The notes beneath the pieces were generated by a model. The model was not told the origin of the DNA. It made no database searches and worked only from the letters and a program-made list of their open reading frames with translations. The translations under genes were made by a program, and so were the position numbers. Below, in pieces: positions 60,060 to 64,000 of a DNA stretch of 64,000 bases (position 1 is the first letter of the stretch; the number at the start of each line of letters is the position of its first letter). The DNA lies in assembly GCF_003584105.1 (NCBI RefSeq), contig NZ_QXFO01000024.1, positions 124,001-188,000 on the forward strand, written 5' to 3'. Source of the stretch: Flagellimonas taeanensis. Its GTDB lineage: Bacteria; Bacteroidota; Bacteroidia; Flavobacteriales; Flavobacteriaceae.

Positions 60060-61316
60060 ATGGGCATGAAAGAAAAATTACATCAGCTTAAGTTAAAGTA
60101 TCAGGGAAAAAAGATGGCGCCAGCCTTCAACGCCCTGCATACCTTTCTTTATACACCGAACGAGACCACGCACAGTGGCGGACACGTTCGGGCGGCCGAC
60201 GATTTGAAGCGTACCATGAACACCGTGATCATGGCCTTGGTGCCCTGTTTGTTGTTCGGTATGTTCAATGCGGGATATCAGCATTACTCGGCCATCAACG
60301 GATTTCCTGAAAATTTTGACCTTTTTGAGCATTTCTTGACATGGGACAACTTCTGGTTGGGATTGGTCACCGTACTTCCTTTGGTGATCGTGTCCTACGG
60401 TGTGGGTCTTGCCATTGAATTCTTGTTTGCCGTGATCAAAGGTCACGAAGTGGAAGAAGGGTATTTGGTGACCGGAATGTTGGTGCCATTGATCGTACCC
60501 GTTGACACCCCACTTTGGATGTTGGCGATTGCCGTAGCATTCGGTGTAGTGATTGGAAAAGAAGTGTTCGGGGGTACGGGGATGAACATCCTCAACCCGG
60601 CATTGACCATTCGTGCCTTTTTGTTCTTTGCCTATCCAACATGGATGAGTGGGGATAAGGTTTGGGTACACGGAGCCGTGGATAGGGCCGGTACGGCGGA
60701 TGCCATTTCCGGGGAGACCGTATTGGGCTTCTTGGCACAAGGAAACGCTTCGGAAATTAGCTATACCCTTTCGGATATGTTCTATGGATTCATTCCTGGG
60801 TCTGTTGGGGAAACCTCCAAGTTGTTGATCCTTTTAGGTGCCTTGTTCCTGATTTTTTCAAAAATAGCATCATGGCGTATCATGGTAAGTGCCGTCATCG
60901 GGGCTTTGACCATGGGATTGATCTTCAATGGTGTCGTGGAAGCAGGTTGGTTGCCCGAATACAGCAAGTTCTACACATTGATGAGCTTTGAATTCTGGAA
61001 ACACCTGCTGGTAGGCGGATTGGCCTTTGGTATCGTGTTCATGGCCACGGATCCCGTGACCGGATCGCAGACCAATAGGGGCAAATGGTTCTATGGATTC
61101 TTCATTGGGCTCCTGTCCGTAATGATCAGGGTGTTCAATCCAGGATATCCCGAAGGTGTTTTCTTGGCGATATTGCTGATGAACGTGTTCGCGCCGACCA
61201 TTGACCACTATGTGGTACGGGGCAACATCAAAAAGAGATTGAAACGGTTGAAGACAGCCACCATATATCCAAAAACTTCGGATGAGGTTGATTCATTAAA
61301 AACGGAAACAGCTTAA
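60060..61316 (+). CDS. nqrB: Na+-translocating NADH:quinone reductase subunit B
   Basis: An integral membrane subunit carrying a covalent FMN. From ATG 60060 it has 418 residues with about ten hydrophobic segments. The FMN attachment motif, normally Dxx(S/T)GAT, reads DAISGETV here, with the acceptor Thr at residue 220 and Glu in place of Ala. Other features are GHEVEEGYLVTGMLVPLIVP, GTGMNILNPALTIRAFLFF and GFIPGSVGETSKL. The nqrA stop is one base before the ATG. Confidence 0.95.
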   Translation: MGMKEKLHQLKLKYQGKKMAPAFNALHTFLYTPNETTHSGGHVRAADDLKRTMNTVIMALVPCLLFGMFNAGYQHYSAINGFPENFDLFEHFLTWDNFWLGLVTVLPLVIVSYGVGLAIEFLFAVIKGHEVEEGYLVTGMLVPLIVPVDTPLWMLAIAVAFGVVIGKEVFGGTGMNILNPALTIRAFLFFAYPTWMSGDKVWVHGAVDRAGTADAISGETVLGFLAQGNASEISYTLSDMFYGFIPGSVGETSKLLILLGALFLIFSKIASWRIMVSAVIGALTMGLIFNGVVEAGWLPEYSKFYTLMSFEFWKHLLVGGLAFGIVFMATDPVTGSQTNRGKWFYGFFIGLLSVMIRVFNPGYPEGVFLAILLMNVFAPTIDHYVVRGNIKKRLKRLKTATIYPKTSDEVDSLKTETA

Positions 61317-61321
61317 GTATT

Positions 61322-62071
61322 ATGGCCATCAACACAGAAAAAAATAGCTATACCGTAATTTTTGCGGTAATCATGGTAGTCATTGTGGGTTCTGTCCTAG
61401 CTTTCTTCGCATCGGGTCTTAAACCAAAGATCGACGAGAACGTGCGTTTTGAAAAGCAGCAGAACATCCTGTATGCCATGGGTGTCAATAACAATGAAGG
61501 AGAGGGCAGCGTTGATTTCATTCCTACTACCGAAGTGGAAGCCGAATTTGCCAAGTATATCAAAAAACAATTGGTCGTGGTAGGTTCCGAAGCAAAGGAA
61601 AAAGATAACGCCTACTTGATCGATGTCCAGAAGGAGCTCGCCAAGGTGAAAAACGGGCAAAGTGCCGAACTGCCCTTGCTTGTCGGGGAAAAGGATGGTA
61701 AGGAATATTACATCATTCCTATGTACGGCAAAGGACTTTGGGATGCTATCTGGGGCTTTATGTCCGTGGACTCGAACATGAAGGTGCAAGGAGTATACTT
61801 TGACCATAGAGGGGAGACCCCCGGATTGGGAGCCAATATCAAGCAGCGCTTCTTTATGGACGATTTTGAAGGGGAAACCGTTTTGGATGGGAACAGCTAC
61901 GTAGGTGTGGCAGTTGCCAAAGGAAACAACGATCCTTTGAACAACGACAAAGAGGACAACCAAGTGGATGCTTTGGCAGGGGCCACCATTACAGGAAATG
62001 GAGTGACCGCCATGATCAAAGAAAGCCTGAAGCTTTACAAACCTTATTTAGAAACTATTAGAACCAAGTAA
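61322..62071 (+). CDS. nqrC: Na+-translocating NADH:quinone reductase subunit C
   Basis: A 249-residue subunit with one N-terminal transmembrane helix (YTVIFAVIMVVIVGSVLAFF) and a periplasmic FMN-binding domain. The attachment motif is DALAGATITG, with Thr222 as the likely FMN acceptor; Ala stands where Ser or Thr is more usual. Other features: MYGKGLWDAIWGFMSVDSN and DHRGETPGLGANI. A flavin transferase (ApbE) would be needed and is not in the window. Confidence 0.95.
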   Translation: MAINTEKNSYTVIFAVIMVVIVGSVLAFFASGLKPKIDENVRFEKQQNILYAMGVNNNEGEGSVDFIPTTEVEAEFAKYIKKQLVVVGSEAKEKDNAYLIDVQKELAKVKNGQSAELPLLVGEKDGKEYYIIPMYGKGLWDAIWGFMSVDSNMKVQGVYFDHRGETPGLGANIKQRFFMDDFEGETVLDGNSYVGVAVAKGNNDPLNNDKEDNQVDALAGATITGNGVTAMIKESLKLYKPYLETIRTK

Positions 62072-62072
62072 T

Positions 62073-62720
62073 ATGGCGCTACTATCAAAAAAAGATGCGA
62101 ATCTGATATTGGATCCCTTGGCGGACAACAACCCTATCACCATTCAAGTATTGGGTATCTGCTCCGCTTTGGCAATTACCGCCGAGCTCAAGGCTTCCGT
62201 GGTAATGGCAATATCCGTAATGTTTGTCCTTGCCATGGGGAATGTGGTCATCTCATTGATGCGTAACATTATCCCGTCAAAAATCAGGATCATTGTGCAA
62301 TTGGTGGTTGTGGCCACCTTGGTGATCATTGTGGACCAAGTGCTCAAAGCCTTTGCCTACGAGCTCAGCAAGACCCTATCGGTCTTTGTGGGGCTTATCA
62401 TCACCAACTGTATCATCATGGGGCGTTTTGAGGCCTTTGCCTTGGGTAACGGGCCATGGAAATCTTTCTTGGATGGTATAGGAAACGCGGCAGGATACGG
62501 TATCATACTGGTCATTGTCGGATTTTTCAGGGAACTTTTGGGTTCTGGGACCCTGTTTGGGTTCAAGGTACTTGGAGATCCCGTGACAAAGACGGGCCTA
62601 TATTCCATCGGGTACGAGAACAATGGTTTCATGATCATCCCGCCGGCTGCATTGATCGTAGTGGGCATCATCATCTGGGTACAACGTTCCAGAAACAGGT
62701 CATTAATAGAAGAAGCATAA
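62073..62720 (+). CDS. nqrD: Na+-translocating NADH:quinone reductase subunit D
   Basis: A 215-residue polytopic subunit with six hydrophobic segments, homologous to RnfE and to NqrE, which form the membrane core. Features: NPITIQVLGICSALAITAEL, ITNCIIMGRFEAFALGNGPW and GFFRELLGSGTLFGFKVL. The ATG is one base after the nqrC stop. Confidence 0.95.
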   Translation: MALLSKKDANLILDPLADNNPITIQVLGICSALAITAELKASVVMAISVMFVLAMGNVVISLMRNIIPSKIRIIVQLVVVATLVIIVDQVLKAFAYELSKTLSVFVGLIITNCIIMGRFEAFALGNGPWKSFLDGIGNAAGYGIILVIVGFFRELLGSGTLFGFKVLGDPVTKTGLYSIGYENNGFMIIPPAALIVVGIIIWVQRSRNRSLIEEA

Positions 62721-62731
62721 ACTGAGGAAAC

Positions 62732-63475
62732 ATGATAGAGCATTTAGAACTTTTTTTCAAGTCGATCTTCATAGACAACATGGTGTTCGCGGTTTTTTTG
62801 GGAATGTGTTCCTATTTGGCCGTGTCCAAGAAAGTGTCCACTGCCGTAGGCTTGGGGGCCGCCGTAATATTCGTTTTGGGTGTTACCGTGCCGCTCAACT
62901 GGTTGCTGGACCAATATTTACTGAAGGATGGGGCCTTGGTTTGGTTAGGGCCTGAGTATGCCGATTACAACCTCAGCTTCCTTTCGTTCATCCTTTTCAT
63001 CGCCACTATTGCCACCATGGTGCAATTGGTGGAGATTGTGGTCGAAAAATTTTCACCTTCCCTATACAACTCATTGGGTATTTTCTTGCCCCTGATCGCT
63101 GTGAACTGTGCCATTTTGGGAGGTTCCCTGTTCATGCAGGCCCGTGAGATCCCGAACTTGGGATTGGCACTGAATTATGGGGTGAGCTCAGGGATAGGAT
63201 GGTTCTTGGCCATTTTGGCCATTGCTGCCATTCGTGAAAAAATCAGATATTCCAATGTGCCCGCACCATTGCGTGGCCTAGGGATTACCTTTATCATTAC
63301 GGGGTTGATGGGTATTGGTTTCCAGAGTTTTGGAGGAATGCTCACAGGTGACAATGAACCGCCTGAAGAGCCTACTGCGACCACTACCGTGGAGGCCAAA
63401 GAAGAAAAAGAGATCAAAAAGGAACTGGAGGACGAAGAAAAAACAGTCTCCTATAACGAAGTTATAAACAAGTAA
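62732..63475 (+). CDS. nqrE: Na+-translocating NADH:quinone reductase subunit E with charged C-terminal tail
   Basis: A polytopic subunit with six hydrophobic segments and the conserved Cys residues MCSYLAVSKKVSTAVGLG and LIAVNCAILGGSLF, thought to hold an intramembrane iron-sulfur centre with NqrD. Residues 1 to about 205 match the usual 200-residue NqrE. About 40 further residues form a charged tail (EPPEEPTATTTVEAKEEKEI, then KKELEDEEKTVSYNEVINK), which is not part of the core family. Confidence 0.94.
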   Translation: MIEHLELFFKSIFIDNMVFAVFLGMCSYLAVSKKVSTAVGLGAAVIFVLGVTVPLNWLLDQYLLKDGALVWLGPEYADYNLSFLSFILFIATIATMVQLVEIVVEKFSPSLYNSLGIFLPLIAVNCAILGGSLFMQAREIPNLGLALNYGVSSGIGWFLAILAIAAIREKIRYSNVPAPLRGLGITFIITGLMGIGFQSFGGMLTGDNEPPEEPTATTTVEAKEEKEIKKELEDEEKTVSYNEVINK

Positions 63476-63477
63476 AG

Positions 63478-64000
63478 ATGATTTTAGCCGCAAGTACCGG
63501 AGGTACCATTCTGATTACCGTAGTAGCCTTTTTGGTTTTGTTGTTGTTGTTGGTGGCATTGTTGCTTTTTACAAAAGAAAAATTGTCCCCTTCAGGTCCT
63601 GTTACCATCACCATCAACGGTGAGAAAAAGATAGAGGTAGGGTCAGGAAGTTCGCTTCTTTCCACCTTGGGGAACCAAAAAATATTCCTGCCTTCCGCTT
63701 GTGGAGGGGGTGGAACCTGTATCCAATGTGAATGCCATGTGCTATCGGGCGGAGGTGAGGCATTGCCTACCGAAACCCCCCATTTCTCGAAAAAGGAATT
63801 GCAACACGGGGCGAGATTGGCCTGTCAGGTGAAGGTAAAACAGGATATGGAGATTACCATTCCTGAAGAGGTCTTTGGAATCAAAAAATGGAATGCCAAA
63901 GTGGTCAGGAACTATAATGTGGCCTCTTTCATCAAGGAGTTTGTGGTGGAGATTCCCGAAGAAATGAACTATAAGGCAGGGGGCTACATCCAGATCGAGA
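63478..64000 (+). CDS. nqrF: Na+-translocating NADH:quinone reductase subunit F, 3' end outside window
   Basis: The gene starts at ATG 63478, two bases after nqrE, and runs off the right edge after 174 codons (the full protein is about 410-435 residues). It has an N-terminal transmembrane helix (about residues 11-31), a short linker and a 2Fe-2S ferredoxin domain with Cys75, Cys81, Cys84 and Cys116 (ACGGGGTCIQCEC ... GARLACQV). The beginning of the FAD/NADH-binding reductase domain (KVVRNYNVASFIKEFVVEIP) is visible. NqrF accepts electrons from NADH. Confidence 0.95.
   Translation, partial: MILAASTGGTILITVVAFLVLLLLLVALLLFTKEKLSPSGPVTITINGEKKIEVGSGSSLLSTLGNQKIFLPSACGGGGTCIQCECHVLSGGGEALPTETPHFSKKELQHGARLACQVKVKQDMEITIPEEVFGIKKWNAKVVRNYNVASFIKEFVVEIPEEMNYKAGGYIQIE

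Overview
The window is a stretch of bacterial chromosome from Bacteroidota, family Flavobacteriaceae. I would guess the Muricauda/Flagellimonas/Maribacter neighbourhood, but genus level is only an impression. The family call rests on type IX secretion and gliding genes (gldB, gldC, porT, the T9SS plug protein), a primary sigma factor of only 287 residues, a TamA-like protein made as a lipoprotein (TamL), NQR respiration, and promoter boxes of the Bacteroidota type TAnnTTTG lying directly upstream of many genes.

Layout. 1-10.4 kb: a secreted S15 peptidase cut by the left edge, dnaG, an atypical LuxR-type response regulator, nadE, gldB-gldC, then a small lineage-variable patch (unknown protein, pirin, AraC regulator), yihA/engB and an alpha/beta hydrolase. 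10.6-26.1 kb: a complete division and cell wall (dcw) cluster, all on the plus strand: mraZ-rsmH-ftsL-ftsI-murE-mraY-murD-ftsW-murG-murC-ftsQ-ftsA-ftsZ. It makes the UDP-linked peptidoglycan precursor, lipid I and lipid II, and builds the septal machine. It ends at a strong terminator, followed by yqeY and a tRNA-Arg(UCG). 26.8-33.1 kb is the most accessory part: a long inverted repeat, three tandem paralogous collagen-like lipoproteins with stalks of 7, 12 and 27 Gly-X-Y triplets, duplicated upstream regions with 21-bp-period direct repeats, a YHS protein, and a tight operon of LysE-like exporter, DinB-like, TANGO2/NRDE-like and ATP-grasp proteins.

33-44.4 kb, mostly minus strand, is core metabolism and information processing: a DUF486 membrane protein, an NTF2-like protein, rpe-ypdA, rpoD, pnp, rpsO, fbaA-accD and tamL. 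44.4-58.6 kb holds a SPOUT RNA methyltransferase, ubiE-porT, trkA-trkH, a fatty acid desaturase with an aminotransferase, rsmG, a previously unlisted 40-residue basic ORF, a creatininase-like enzyme, pruA, apaG, a DUF3667 membrane protein and the T9SS plug protein. 58.7-64 kb is the Na+-translocating NADH:quinone reductase operon nqrABCDE with nqrF cut by the right edge.

Most genes are ordinary and syntenic for the family. The points most worth a second look are: an AGTGG array at 10-bp period before mraZ that looks like the MraZ operator; the collagen-like lipoprotein family and its duplicated LytTR-style direct repeats; parallel loss of zinc ligands in DnaG and AccD; an Asp-to-Glu change at the phosphorylation site of the response regulator; a heptamer array abutting the mraY start codon; and the uncharacterised LysE/DinB/NRDE/ATP-grasp operon.
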